This document shows positions 13,919 to 26,448 of a stretch of DNA of 64,000 nt, one piece after another. Numbering within the stretch: position 1 is the first letter of the stretch; each line of letters opens with the position of its first letter. Under the pieces are notes generated by a model that saw only the letters and a program-made list of their open reading frames with translations, did no database searches and had not been told where the DNA came from. The position numbers and the translations under genes were made by a program. Origin of the DNA: Penelope pileata (Eukaryota; Chordata; Aves; Galliformes; Cracidae); NCBI GenBank assembly GCA_013396635.1, contig WBMW01000226.1, positions 149,402-213,401 of the forward strand, written 5' to 3'.

Positions 13919-14536
13919 GTGCAAAATGGATAAAATATACACTTATAAATCCGTAGTTTACCAGTCTGAATATTGTCTTGAAATACTATGTGAACAGGAG
14001 AAGGCTTACAAGAATAGCGTATCTCAGTTAGGAGGGAAATGACTGAACAAAACGGAAGGTTTGTTTCCCCTATCCCCCACCCCTAGAAAAATAAGGTCAT
14101 CTCAAGTGTTCTCCCAGAGAAAAATCAACAGACACCTTGGAAAAAATTGAAGGACACAGCTATAACTTTTTCGTTTTCAATTATGAAACTTTTATTTTGG
14201 TAGAGCAAGTGTGTTTCACTGATAAGAATGACTTTTAAAATATAATTGAATATTTAACTTTTAGTATATGCATAAGGTGGTTTATTATTCCTCTGCAGCT
14301 GTGATATATAGCATTTTACATCAGGATTACATTTTTTCAGACCAGGTCTTTTGCAATCAAACTTGTTTCACAGTTTAATCTTATCGTTATATTACAGTCC
14401 AATATTGTTAACATTTTTATTGTTAATCAGGAGCTTGCAAGATTGCATATCATGTAGCTCTTTCTTGCTTCAAAAATACAATATCTCAAATCAAAAAAAT
14501 ATAAAATAAACAACCACCCTCTCTAAGATTAACAAT

Positions 14537-14570
14537 AATTCTAACAAAAAAAGAAAAAAAAAAGAAAAAA
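14537..14570. repeat. A-rich tract
   Basis: Runs of 7, 10 and 6 A separated by single G bases. Low-complexity sequence with no retrocopy recognised upstream. Confidence 0.7.
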
Positions 14571-17418
14571 CATGCTGAGGTGTGGTAAAAAATGGCTCTG
14601 GTAATCTGACTCAAGGTTATGAAACTGAGTGATTTGGGGAAATGTTATTTGTGGTTTATTATTTTATTGGATAACTGAACTTGTGTATTAGATTGGTGTG
14701 AAATGGTAATTCCTTCACATACACTTTTTGCTGCATTTGATTTTATGGCTAACTATTAAGACTGATAATACTGAAAACTTTTGCAAAAAATTTTATGCTG
14801 TGTCAATTTTAAGATTCTTCTTGCTCATCTTTGTTACTCTTTGTACAATGTGATTTTACTGGTGTAAATGTTTGTAAACAAATTTGAAGGCAGCAGTTTG
14901 TATTAGGTGTATGGATTTATAATGAACAATGGGCCACATCTGCATAGCAATTAGTTTTCTCTCTGCTGTAAGGGATGAAGGGAGATGGGATCTTCCACCT
15001 CTAGCCTGAGAGCAATTTCACATGGTGCTTTCCACCCAGCAGAACGAAAGTAGACTGATAATGAAAAGGTTCCTCAAAGAGTATATTTGTTCTTTCCTGG
15101 GCCCAGATAGCATCCTCCTGTAATGACCTTTCTTCCTTTGCTGGATATTTCCCATGCTCAGTCTCCTCTCCTAATGTAACACTGTCAGTGACGTTAACAA
15201 GGGACTCTCCAAGGCAGTGGAGTTGCCTCTAAGAAAACAGAAATTATTTTGTGCCTTACTTAACTAATCAAAGAATAGGAAAATTTGAATATTTGAACAC
15301 TGAATGCATATGGAGCTTCATAGCAAATGAAAGCAGACAAGTAACATGGTAATTAAATGAAATTAATGCTTTTGAACAATATATTAGATAAATTAATTAT
15401 CTGCTCTTGGGCGCTACAAATTATCTTCTGTTAAGTAAGTTCTTCCACGCATTATTTCTGATGGCTAAAAACTTCTTTAATAAAATCTTTTTAGTTTTAT
15501 TAATACTTGGTAATACTGATACATAAGGCAATAGGTCTTTTCTTTGTCCCAAGTGGCTTTAGAAAGGCCAAAATACAATCAATGTAGATGACAGTATATT
15601 TTTTGACCTAACTGGTTTTGATATTTCACGTTACGGATGAATAATGCAATGCTGGTATGTTTCTTAGATGTTCCTAAACTTGTTGGGTGCCAGGTTAAAA
15701 AACTCAATGACAATTAAAGCTGCTGTGATTGAATTGATGTTCTGCAAATTGGGCTGGTGGAACTGCTTAAGGCACATAAAGAATCAGTACCATTGCACTA
15801 AATAAATGCAGAGAACTGCTGCAACCGTTGTCAGACTTCTGACACTTTAAATCTTTCATGGGTAGCACTTCCTCAACTGATGATGTGTGCTGTTCAAAAT
15901 TGGTAGCAAAAACATAAATCTACTGTTATTGTCTACCTAAATGCTGTAAAAAAAAAGTCTCTGGCCTAGCCTTGATAATTTGAGACATGGTAACACTTCT
16001 TTTATCAGATATAGCAAAGATTAGTAGGTCATGAAGCTACTGTCTTAATTAACTTTTATATAAGTTATTCCATACTTTACATTTAAATACAAATGTAGAT
16101 GTTTATGGATAGTACATTTGATGCCAAGGACAGTATAAGATTTTAAAAGATTTAAAGTAATTTTTTTAAAAAAAGTTATTTTGTAGTTGACTAAAAGGAT
16201 GTTTTTATCAAGAAAAGGTAAATATAGATAACTGCAAGTTAGCTTAAATTAAACATTGTAAACATTTTAAAGAAACATTTGCTGTTGAATCCTTGCATCT
16301 GGGATATAATTGTCAGTCATAATCTGACTACCTATTGCACTCTTTGATACGAGAATATGCATTTACTTTCTCTTTTTCAAATGTAAAATTGAAAGCTGTG
16401 AGTTAAAAGAGAATTTGATGTCATCCTATTACTGTGCCATCTAATTGTGCTTTATTTCTTTGTTTGCCCATAGATGCAGTCTTTGTGAAACACCCTGACT
16501 TGCCACATATCTAAGTTTTATACAGGAAACAAGAAAACAAAGTCGGTTGTAAACATTTACACACGTATTGATGCCAGAGAAACAACACCTATGGTGAACA
16601 GGTTAGACTTTTTTTTTCCACTTTTAATGATGGTTTGAAGCGGCTCTCCTTTGATGTTAGTTATTTCTGTAGAATTCTTCAAACCAGAAATCTGCATCAG
16701 CCCTACTGTCTTAAAGCTAGAATAACTGTTTACATCTATCCAGCCTTCTCAAATTACAGTAGCCCTGATGATGCTTTTTGCTGCATATAATACACTGGGG
16801 ACATTTCTTTGTTACCAGAAATGATTTAACGAAAATAGCATGCAGAGATTATATTGGCCTAGAAGAAGCCAACTTCAGACCTTGAAACCTGAATTTACCT
16901 GAAGTCTTGACTTTCTATTCAGGATCTGAATCAGGGAACACCGTGAACATCTGTGCATAAGCTCACTGAGATGAAGCAGAGTGAGCTGTTTTTCACCTTT
17001 CCGTAACAGGATGAACTGGTGCAGTGGCTCTGGAATCAGGAAAGCTGTTTAATCAAAAGCTATATTTAGATATGGGAAGTAGTTATATATATTATTAGCC
17101 TACCATTTTAAGTGAATTAGTAAAATCAGATATATTCATACTACTGTAAAAACAATCCTGTGTTGAATTTAATATCTATTATAGATGAATGGTACTACCG
17201 AATGATCTCATCACTTACAGATATCTATAAAATCTTTCATTTAACAACTCAGAATTCAAATGTCTTCTATTGTGCTGAATAAACATGGAGCTCACTGATA
17301 TGAGTGATGAGAATGTTCTAGTGAACCTTATTTTTCGCAAAATATCAATAAACCAAACATTTATTCAGTTCAGCAAACTAGAAAGAAAACTGAACTGTGA
17401 ATTTAAATAGTATGAAAA

Positions 17419-17450
17419 TAAAAGGATATAAAAGTAAAAGGATATAAAAT
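17419..17450. repeat. Two tandem copies of a 16-bp unit
   Basis: The unit TAAAAGGATATAAAAG occurs at 17419-17434 and again at 17435-17450, with a single change in the last base. Confidence 0.85.
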
Positions 17451-18731
17451 ATTGTATTAATAACTCACCTAGAATAATCTCAGCCTTATTCATTTAAACA
17501 TGAGATTGCTTAATGTTATATTGAGTTTCCATCAATTTAAATATTGCTCAAGTATATAATGTTAAACACACTCCAGGTTCAGCAGGGGATCTTAACTCCT
17601 ATTTACATTCCTAACCCCCTGCTGAAATCATGTGATTAGTCATTTGCAGTATCAGACTGTTTTACATGGTTTTCAAGACACATCATTTATTTACCCTTTT
17701 GATTTCAGACATAAATTGGCTTATTATAAACTCCAGGTTTTCAGAAACAATGAGGTGCTGAGAAGCAAAAGTCCTATGCTGAAAGTTATAAAATATCAGT
17801 GCTTCACATTTTTATTCCTTTTTGTTCTTTTTTATTACAACTGCACATGCTTACATTATGAGCTCCTTTAAGAAAACAGTTTTGCCTCAAAGAAACTGAA
17901 ACAATCCTATATCTTTTGTCTGACCAACCAATGTACAGTTCCAAATGTATTATGCATACTAACCTGCCTACAGAAATACTTGAAAGTATTAACTCATAAG
18001 AAAGGTTCTGATCAAAAAATCAGTATCCTCAAATAACTGATTTCATACTTATTTTTGTAAGTCTCTGTACTAAAGAGATCGGAATGTCTGCATTTACTTT
18101 TAAAAAATCTTCGTGTAGAACATCGAGTCTTATCAATTTCTTTTTCCTCCCTTTTGATTTGTATCTTCAATATTTAAAAAAAAGAAAAAGAATTCCAACC
18201 CTTAATGGTTGAGTCTTGCAGCTGAGTTGGATGGAACTTTTGCTCTTCTCTCAATGTTTCTAAATTGTTTGCATTTCAATGGCAGGTGCTTTTATTTCCC
18301 ACTTCACCCTACCTGTCCAAGTCCTAACTTCTCTAGTAATAGCAATAACAAAAGTTCTGCATTTTTTATGCTGTTGTTGCTGTTGCTTGGCTGAAATTAG
18401 TGCATTTCTGCCGGATGACAAGTGGCTTGCTTACTGGTTTCAAAAAAATCAAAGGTCCTTGTCACATTTCTTATATCCTTAAGATTTTTTTCTTCTAATT
18501 TTCCTTATAATTAAGCTTTGGATTGAATATATGTCTTCATCTATTCACACATAATTAAGTTCTAGTACTCTGGTTACATATTTCTCTAAAGCTATCTTTT
18601 AACTTATTAGCGATATGAATCTTCTTGTTTAAGAAAACATGAAAGAACAAGGAATCAATAATAAAACAACAGTAACTCCTTTTGACTTAGATATACTGGA
18701 TGAAAAAAATGAAATGTTACGGTCTTGAATT

Positions 18732-19200
18732 AGTAGCCAATGTCACTCCAGTCTTCAGAAAGGGTAAGAAGGAGCCAGGAAACTACAGGCTGGTCATCCT
18801 CACCTCCTTCCCTGGAAAGGTGATGGAACAACTTGTTCTGGATTTTATCTCCAAGCAAATGGTTGCCAGGAGTAGCCAACACGGACTCACCAAGGAGAAA
18901 TCATACTAGACCAATTTGGTAGCCTTCCACAATGTCACGACTGACTGGTTCGATGAGAGGAGAGCAGTGGATGTAGTATACCGTGACATCAGCAAGACTT
19001 TTGACACCGTCTCTCATAACTTCCCCATGGGTAAGTTTAGGGGGTGTGAGATAGAAGAGTGAACAGTGTGGTGTATTGAGAACTGACTGACTGACAGAAC
19101 TCAAAGGGTTGTGATCAGTGACAGAGTCTACTTGGAGGCCGATAACTAGCAGTGCTCCCCCAGGGGTCAGTACTGGGTCTGATCTTTTTCAACAGTTTGC
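18732..19200 (+). mobile_element. CR1 LINE internal fragment without 3' end
   Basis: This plus-strand piece covers the middle of CR1 ORF2. It includes the VTPVFRKGKKEPGNYRLV block near 18737-18795, LTSFPGKVMEQL near 18805, SSQHGLTKEKS near 18875, the catalytic-aspartate block VDVVYRDISKTFDTVSHN near 18968-19020, and a PQGSVLG-like block near 19157. An in-frame TAG at about 18907-18909 follows KEKSY. Later blocks need frame changes. Similarity stops near 19200, just after the PQGS box, so the C-terminal part, 3' untranslated region and octamer tail are all missing. Ordinary CR1 insertions lose the 5' end and keep the 3' end, so this copy was probably cut by a later deletion or rearrangement. 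Confidence 0.88.
18732..19200 (+). pseudogene. Broken CR1 reverse transcriptase fragment
   Basis: The reading frame that starts before 18732 holds about 58 CR1 codons and then stops at about 18907. The motif A region beyond the stop (Y-R-D-I-S-K-T-F-D) still has its catalytic aspartate. The segment contains neither the endonuclease nor the second catalytic box, and is a dead remnant. Confidence 0.85.
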
Positions 19201-19566
19201 CTTCATAAAATAATCTTCTTAAAGACAACATAGTTGAATGTCTACAGTCACCACTGAAGCCAGATGAAAATGCTAATTCTGTGAGAAATGCTGTGTATCA
19301 ATATTGTGTAGAACTATGCCCTTTGCTCTGCCTGTAAAATTACACCACTGAACAGTAACCATAAGTGTTCCTGATTGAAAGATAAAAAGTGAAAGAAACA
19401 TAGCTGCAAATATGCCAGTATGGCAAATTTAAAGTGAAAGTTGGCATATTGAGCTTACCAATACCTAACAGAATGTCTAAAAAAAGAATGGAGCTAAATC
19501 AGATAAAATAAATCAGGTGACAGGAATAGTAGATGCACCTTCTACAAAGGAACAAAATGTGAAGGG

Positions 19567-19654
19567 TTTCCTCTTTTTTCTTTCTTCTTCTTCTTTTTTT
19601 TTTTNNNNNNNNNNNNNNNNNNNNNNNNNNNNNNNNNNTTTTTTTTTTTTTTTT
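19567..19654. repeat. Pyrimidine tract with assembly gap (34 N)
   Basis: A C/T-only tract rich in TTC units ends in a T run. It is interrupted by 34 N at 19605-19638 and continues as 16 T. The N bases probably mark a region that could not be sequenced through, so the true length is unknown. Lysine-rich frames on the minus strand here are artefacts. Confidence 0.95.
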
Positions 19655-19997
19655 AAATAGTTTTCTATCGTATGCTTCATAAGAGATAGGAAACAATGCA
19701 AAGGGAGTTTATATTCCCCCATATGATGATGGTCTAGATCCTAGCAATCTCTCAGCGGAAGGCAAAGATTAAGTTAAATTTTTGCAAGGCTCTTAGGATT
19801 TGACCAAGACCCTTTAATATGCTCAGTTTGCTGTTAGAATTAATTGCTGACAACCTTGAATCTCTTATGTATTGATTAGTCTGTGCTACTACACTACATC
19901 ATGGAAGTAAAAACTTTGTCCTATTTTCTTTTTTCTTAATACAATGTATTATTAAATAATAGTGGCTGCTGTTTGTGTAAATCACTTAGCATTAGTG

Positions 19998-20012
19998 TAT
20001 ATATATATATAT
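19998..20012. repeat. Short (TA)n microsatellite
   Basis: Seven TA units in a row. Confidence 0.85.
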
Positions 20013-21299
20013 GCACCTTTTAAAATGAGATGTACTACTGTGTAGAAGGTTTTGCTAGTGAAAGAGGACAACTGTACGTGAATTACATCTTTAGAGTGAT
20101 ATTCAGTGTTCAGCTCATAGGAAATTAGAGAAACAAAAAACTACTGACTTGGGATTAGCACGGTGAAACACAGTCCTATAACTTACAGCATTGCATGTGT
20201 AGGTATTCATGAATAAGTGATGCATTTATGTGCACAACTTCTTGTCAACTTTAGTCTTTGGTTAGTGTTCTTACCTTGTTCTGAGTCTCCACAGTGAGTC
20301 ATTTACATTCCAAAGACTGGGAAGCCACGTTGGGTCACATAAAACAACAGCCATGCTGAAACATACACAGAGAGGCTGGTTTTGTATGTGTGTAAAGAGC
20401 CATATTGTGTGTATTACATACTTATATGCATACCATGTACATGCACATATACTTAACCCTTACCACCCCTAATTTGCTGTGTATGAATCTCTGTGCATAA
20501 GCAGTGATCAATTGCAGGCTAAGATAAATTTAGATATTTCTGAGAAATGTCTGCTGAGATTTCTCTGGTCATGCCTGGGTACAAGCAGAACGCTTAGAGT
20601 GTATACAGTTTATGGATACGAATAGCTCTGAATATATCTTGTTTCTGTTGCTTGTATTCTTGTTCCATTCATTTCATTTGGAAATGAAATTATTATGAAC
20701 AAATGATGCATGATTGTGTTCAGCTATGTAACGTGATTATAATTTGACAATTTCTAGAGATAGGTGTGCAGAATTATGTGTCAGTGAGTTTAACTTTACA
20801 TATTGAGAACTTTTCACATAGGTTTCCAATGCTCCTAGAGAATTGTGGGTGCATATGCAACTATAGCATTATAGGAATATGCATTGCATTGCTTAACACT
20901 CAACACACTTCTTTAGGAGTACATGTGAGCATCAGTCATCTGTTACCAGGTTCACCTTGTATTTCAAAGACTGAATTTTATGTGAAAGAGGGACTGTTTG
21001 CAGAACAGGAAGTTAAAAAAAAAAATCAAAACAAACAAAAGTGGATTTGGATAAAAAGCATAAAATTATTGAAGGACAAGATTAATAAGGATTGTTAGAG
21101 AAATAGATACCTGTCACTGGTATTTCTTTGCCACCTACTAAGCTTAAAACTAATACTGTGCTCATAAATATAGACTGGAAACTTCAGTAACTGACTTGGT
21201 TTTTCTTCATTTACTTTCTCTGCTTTGGAATGGATAACCACTACAGAAAGAAGACCATATGAAGGCTACATAAAAGAAGTGACCTATGAAAAGAAGGAA

Positions 21300-21315
21300 A
21301 TATATATATATATAT
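21300..21315. repeat. Short (TA)n microsatellite
   Basis: About eight AT units followed by TTTCCCCCC. Confidence 0.85.
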
Positions 21316-22165
21316 TTCCCCCCAAGATATATCACCCTGAACAAAGGTATGAAATAAACAATGGAAAAATTGGGTGAGATGTCAGGAAGTCTTCAGCAAA
21401 TGCTGAGAAGACCCCATGTCTGAAAAATAAAAGGACCAAACCATCATGTAAGATCTTCAAAACTGTTTGTCATATTCTTTTGCAATTTTTGACAAAATAA
21501 GAAAAAAAGAAAAGATAGAAATGGACTGAAATTAATGTGTTTTGAGGTCATGAGGAAAATTACCAAAGCCCCCAATTCAAAGATTTCAGAGCTATGAAGA
21601 AGAAATGAGATGTTACAAGATTTATGAAGGTTTGGAGTTCAGTGACTGTGTGTCTGAAGAAGTGAGCTTGAATTTTAATGAAGTGTATTACATTTGGGAA
21701 GCAATAGCTTGGTTATCCTTTCTGAATGGTGACTTGGACTATTCACTACTGACAAAGAGAACTTATTATAGCAGTTATGATTCAGCCCTATAAGTTGGTA
21801 TGATGTCCTCCAATTCATGATATGTTTCTAAGGGCAATGGGAACTTTAAAAGCAGTAAGGAACATCTAAAATGGTAGTAGCTTGTGGGAAAGAATTCCAT
21901 GGTTTCAAATTAAAATTCAAAGGGTTGTTGTTTTTTTCAAGAAAAGGAACTTTTTAAACTTGTAAATTAAACCTCAAGGCTGCTCTGATGCTTTGCTCAG
22001 GAGCTAAAGAATTCTCAGTCTGTCATATTATACACATGGGGAGAAAGCATTTTATATACTGTCTCTGAAGCAATATTTACCTTGTAGTTTGAATGAACAC
22101 TGTAAATATCATGGGTTTGATTCTTTGCTTGTTTTTCCTAGCTTGGAGTTTTTTTTGACTACTTT

Positions 22166-22194
22166 GTTTTTTTTTTTGTTGTTGTTGTTGTTTT
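22166..22194. repeat. T run plus (GTT)n microsatellite
   Basis: A T run joined to about five GTT units. Confidence 0.85.
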
Positions 22195-24434
22195 AAATGT
22201 TGCTTTAATAGACTTTAGTCCTGAAATCAAGTTAACTCTTTGATTGTTTTTATAACCAACTTTCTGTTAAAAATATTTATTCCTTTTGTTGATATTGTTA
22301 GCCAGAAAACTTGGTTTGCTTGATTGTTTTTCTGTTTGTGCTCTTACTGATCACCAACTCTTTTTGCTTTCTGAATAGACGCAGCTGTATTTTGTACAAA
22401 AAAAAAAAAAATGAACACAAGTGAGAAGATACTCTGGTTTTCCAACTGATACTTTATTTCATGTGCATGTGTGTTTTCAAACAAGAGCTGTCCTCCAGAC
22501 CTTTAGGCTAGCAAACAAATTTATCATAGAAATATTCCCTGTAAAATAATACTACAGCAAAGTAGTATATACAGGCTGAAATGAAACAATGCTTGAAATC
22601 TTGATAAATATTCATAGTTCTGAGGTTTTTCTTATTCATTCAGATTTGTTCTTTTTGTAGCAACATCCTGACTGGATACTTTTTACCTCCTACACTAAGG
22701 AGACAAAATCCTACAACCTCAAAACAAAACCAGGCTTAGTTCTTCTTACGTTAATGAGTCAGGATAATTGCAACTTTCCCTAGGTAATGAGTGTCAATTA
22801 TTCACGAACCATTGACAGCAGACATGACATTTCCAACTGACAGCTCTCAATCATTTTGTTTACAAGTATGAAATGCTTAGGTATGAAATGTTAGTAGCTG
22901 AGAAGTGTGATTTTCTTATTTTTAAGGAAAAAATACAAAATCAAACAAACAAACTAGAGTAAAATGTTCCTATAACGTACTGAAGGGTAGCTATTTCTAA
23001 CAGCAACCTGCAGAGTTGGAATTGAGCTATTGCTCAGGTATTAAGATCCTTTGAGCAGCAAAGTCTGCACTGAGACCATGAAGCAATATGAAATCCTATC
23101 CTGGTACATAGGCAGTACTGTACCTCTGTAAGGGGGAGGAACCATCTTTTGATTCCCATACCCACAGTGCTTTTTTGCCACCTAACTCATTAATAAATAC
23201 CACATATGTTTCATGTGTAGAAAATACCACCATTCTCCCTGCTTCAGTTTTGCGCTTTGTTCTATACCGCTTTATGTTTCTAAATAAAAAACAAACCAAA
23301 CTAAAACAAAACAGATGTGAATTGTAGACCTATTCTCTACTTCTCCATTTGTGAAACTGGACTCCTCTTGCTTAGAAAACAAATCTGGGCATGAACATCA
23401 TCCTGGTGATCACTGCATCTAGGCACACTCCAGCCCTGCACTTGACTGTACTTTTACTTCGAAGTAAACATTGCCAGAAGAACTTGGAAATATTTCTGCA
23501 GTAGCTCAAATAATTGAAAACTTGTATTAAGGGCTTTAGATGATATGTTTGAAGGGCACTTTCTGCAGCCCAAAACAACTAAGCAGGCAAGGAGCAGGAC
23601 TCAGTGTCTGGTTCTAAATTCTCAGGGACAGTGGTGAAATCAGGAAAGTAAAATCATAAAACACATATGCGTTGTACGGTATCTCTCGAATTGATGCACA
23701 CTAAAAAAGTTTAATTTCTTTGTGTTTTAAAGTGGCTCTAAAAAAAATCATATTTTATGACTGCTGTTCTTATGTCTGCAAAGACATTAGAATATTTTCC
23801 CATAATATTACCCAAATTGAAATTAATTGACAATAGTACAATAGGGAACTGGTTTTTAAAGGCATTTAAGTGCCTAAAGATGCATATAGGTACTCAGTGA
23901 GATTTTTCAAATGATTCTACACACCTGACTCCCATTATGAAAAAGTTTAAGGAGTCTCAGTCCATTAATAAACTATTTTAGTTTTTCAGTCTTCATACTA
24001 ATTTTAAAGCAAAGAGTATTTAAGAAAATGCTCACCAATGCTGAGCATTTACATTAATTCTAACCAAATTATTTTTCACTTGAATGCACATATTTCATAG
24101 CATACTACAGGTATTTTAAATTTTTTTTTGAAATAGATTGCCAATGCATAATGAAAGAACTGGATTTTAATAATGGTCAGGGTTTCTGGAGTAATTAAAG
24201 AGGTTGATTTTAGTGCACATTGAAACTCCTACTTCAAATAACCCATGAGATAGGGCTCAAAGGTAAGTAATACTGAAGATCTCTCTGCGAATGATTACAC
24301 TGAGGTGTAGATAAGATTCACTGCACATTTCAATATGTCCTAGTCTTACCATTTCTCTAATAAGAAATTTGGCTTATCCATGCCCTGGTCCCTTCAAAAG
24401 CACACACCTTGATTTCCTCACTCAAGTTTCCGTC

Positions 24435-24445
24435 TGCTGAGTCAC
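24435..24445 (+). promoter_or_regulatory. NF-E2/MAF recognition-element-like site
   Basis: TGCTGAGTCAC matches the established MAF/NF-E2/NRF2 consensus TGCTGAGTCAY at every position. It lies in a local stretch (about 24360-24620) that is less AT-rich than its flanks. A perfect 10-bp word can occur by chance in 64 kb, so regulatory function is inference only. Confidence 0.25.
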
Positions 24446-25838
24446 GTTGTCTGATTTGAGAAATACAACCTCAACCAAAGCATAGCAGCCAAGAGCACTG
24501 TAGAGACAGCCACAGCCAGTGCTTCATATTCTGCTAGCCCTTCTTTTTGTATTAATTCTATCCTTGCAGCCTGCACCCATAACTCACCAAGATAATCCTT
24601 CATGGTTCACAAGCTCTGGTAGTCCGTATTAATACACATCCTCCTGGACTCCTTCTGCTTCTATATTTTTGAGACAAACTGCTCTCTCATTCACTATTTA
24701 ATTTCAATATTCAGTTATCAAACTGGAAAGTGATGTGAAATTTAACAAAATCCATGCTATTTTAGTAGTTTGTCCAGTTTTGTGTGGTATTATCCTTCAT
24801 CAATCCTTTACAAATGTATGTCTTTTTCTCTTTTGGAGTTTTAAGACATAGGCGGTTTCTCAGTTCTGTTCCGTGGGGGAGTATTTAACACAATATAATT
24901 GTTTAAATGAAAACAATGTCATTTTTAGTAGGGAATAAACTGCAGACAGCATAAGATTTTTTTAAATTGCTTGAACTGCTGTCTTTACAATAATTCAGAT
25001 GGATTATATGGTAAAATAATCTGAAAACATATATCCCACAACCTCAGACACCCTTTTTTCTTTTAACTGTTTTTATAAGAAACATTTTGTGTTGTTTAGC
25101 AGACACGGATGCACTGAAGGTCTTTTCTTGCCTTGCTATGCATACCCAAAAGTCCATTTTGTGTCAATGGAACATGCAGAGTGAAAAAAATCAAAATAAA
25201 TAAACCTCCTTTTTCTTTAAATAGCATAATGAAGGAACTACTACATGATATATATGAATTAAAGCCTTACTATTAAAACATTGCCATGTATTCTACAGGA
25301 ACACAAGGCACTCTACCAGTAATTTTATACACATCTCCCAACCCAAAATACTTGAGATAAAGATGAATTCTCAGCTTCTGTCTCAATTAAAATGCCAAGG
25401 GAAATAATGTTTTGTCTTAGAAAACTCAAAATACATTAATGTTGCTAAACCAAGCTGTTTTCCTTGACTTCTGCTATCGATTGAGTGACTTCTAAACCAC
25501 TTGATAGTCTAGAAGTATTTCAAATAAAAGGCAAACATGACCTTTTGCCATGATTATGTTCCCCAGATAGTTCTTCCTGTTTACATGCACAGACAAGCAG
25601 ATACTGTACTGACTCTTAAAGATCTTTTATAGATGTTGCAGAAAGAAAAAAACAGGTAAAATCTCCTATTCAAAAATAAATAATAACATTAAAATCATCC
25701 TGTAAGACAAGTGAACAACAATGTTTTAACTTGGAAGAGTATCAATTGTCAGGTATGAAGCAAAAGTAAGTAGTTTCCTATGGACTATTTTTCATACTAT
25801 TTTATTTCATATCCTGAGCAGATCATGTGTGTTTAAGC

Positions 25839-25948
25839 CTGTCATATAAATATACGACAGACCCTAATATATATATATAAATTATATATATAAATTTATA
25901 TATATAAATTTATATATATATATATATATATAAAGTCTGTCATATAAA
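25839..25948. repeat. Near-palindromic AT-rich repeat
   Basis: An AT-only tract (25865-25934) made of TATATATAAATT-type units is flanked by GACAGAC at 25856-25862 and its exact complement GTCTGTC at 25935-25941. The outer TATA at 25851-25854 also pairs with TATA at 25943-25946 across one mismatch. The same locus is bounded by a direct repeat of CTGTCATATAAA at 25839-25850 and 25937-25948. A long hairpin or cruciform can form. Such tracts are usually length-variable. Confidence 0.85.
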
Positions 25949-26428
25949 CCATGATCTCCCCAAAACTGGGACAAAAGTTGGCTTTTTCATAAGATTTTTT
26001 TCCCCCATTCTATGCAGTGGGAATCCTAGTATCCAACAGAAAACAAAGTTAAAGAAACTGTTCAAGAAACAATTTCCACAAAATTTCAATTTAAAGTACC
26101 ACAGAAGATTTCTACAGCTGACTTTCTCTTTCAGTCATTACTTTTAATTTTACAGAAGTCATTTGGGAGGTTGAAAGCTTTGCACAACAGCCTGTGCTCA
26201 TCTCCACAAATAAATCTTCGGTACACACATAATACTTGTCCCCAGTTCAAACCAATGCTGTAAGCATAATATGTAAGTGGGTTTCTGAAATCTTTTTTCA
26301 TTAGTACATTTTGCTTGTGCTCTCCAAAAAAAGAAAAAGAGGTTAGGTTATTGTTTGTGAGTGAATAAATTGTTTTACGAACATTTAAATTATTTATTTG
26401 TTGTTAGAATGTCCAGAAGAAAGGATGT

Positions 26429-26448
26429 TGAATAAAATAAAATAAAAT
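26429..26448. repeat. Short (AAAAT)n microsatellite
   Basis: About three and a half AAAAT units. Confidence 0.75.

Larger units (their letters stand above)
5606..18730. other. Long non-coding AT-rich region, no gene seen
   Basis: About 13 kb without a recognisable gene or transposon. The longest frames (11206-11562 plus and 11958-12311 minus, about 118 codons each) have ordinary AT-rich composition, start at non-ATG or unsupported positions and match no domain I know. The region holds simple repeats listed separately and many short A/T runs. Conserved regulatory elements may be present but cannot be recognised from one sequence. Confidence 0.55.

Noticed and set aside
19499..19722. Lysine/arginine-rich frames across the gap
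   Set aside because: They read through N bases and a pyrimidine tract.
24177..24261. Strong donor-like AAAG|GTAAGTAA near 24261
   Set aside because: The only acceptor upstream (TTGATTTTAG) is weak and there is no convincing open frame.
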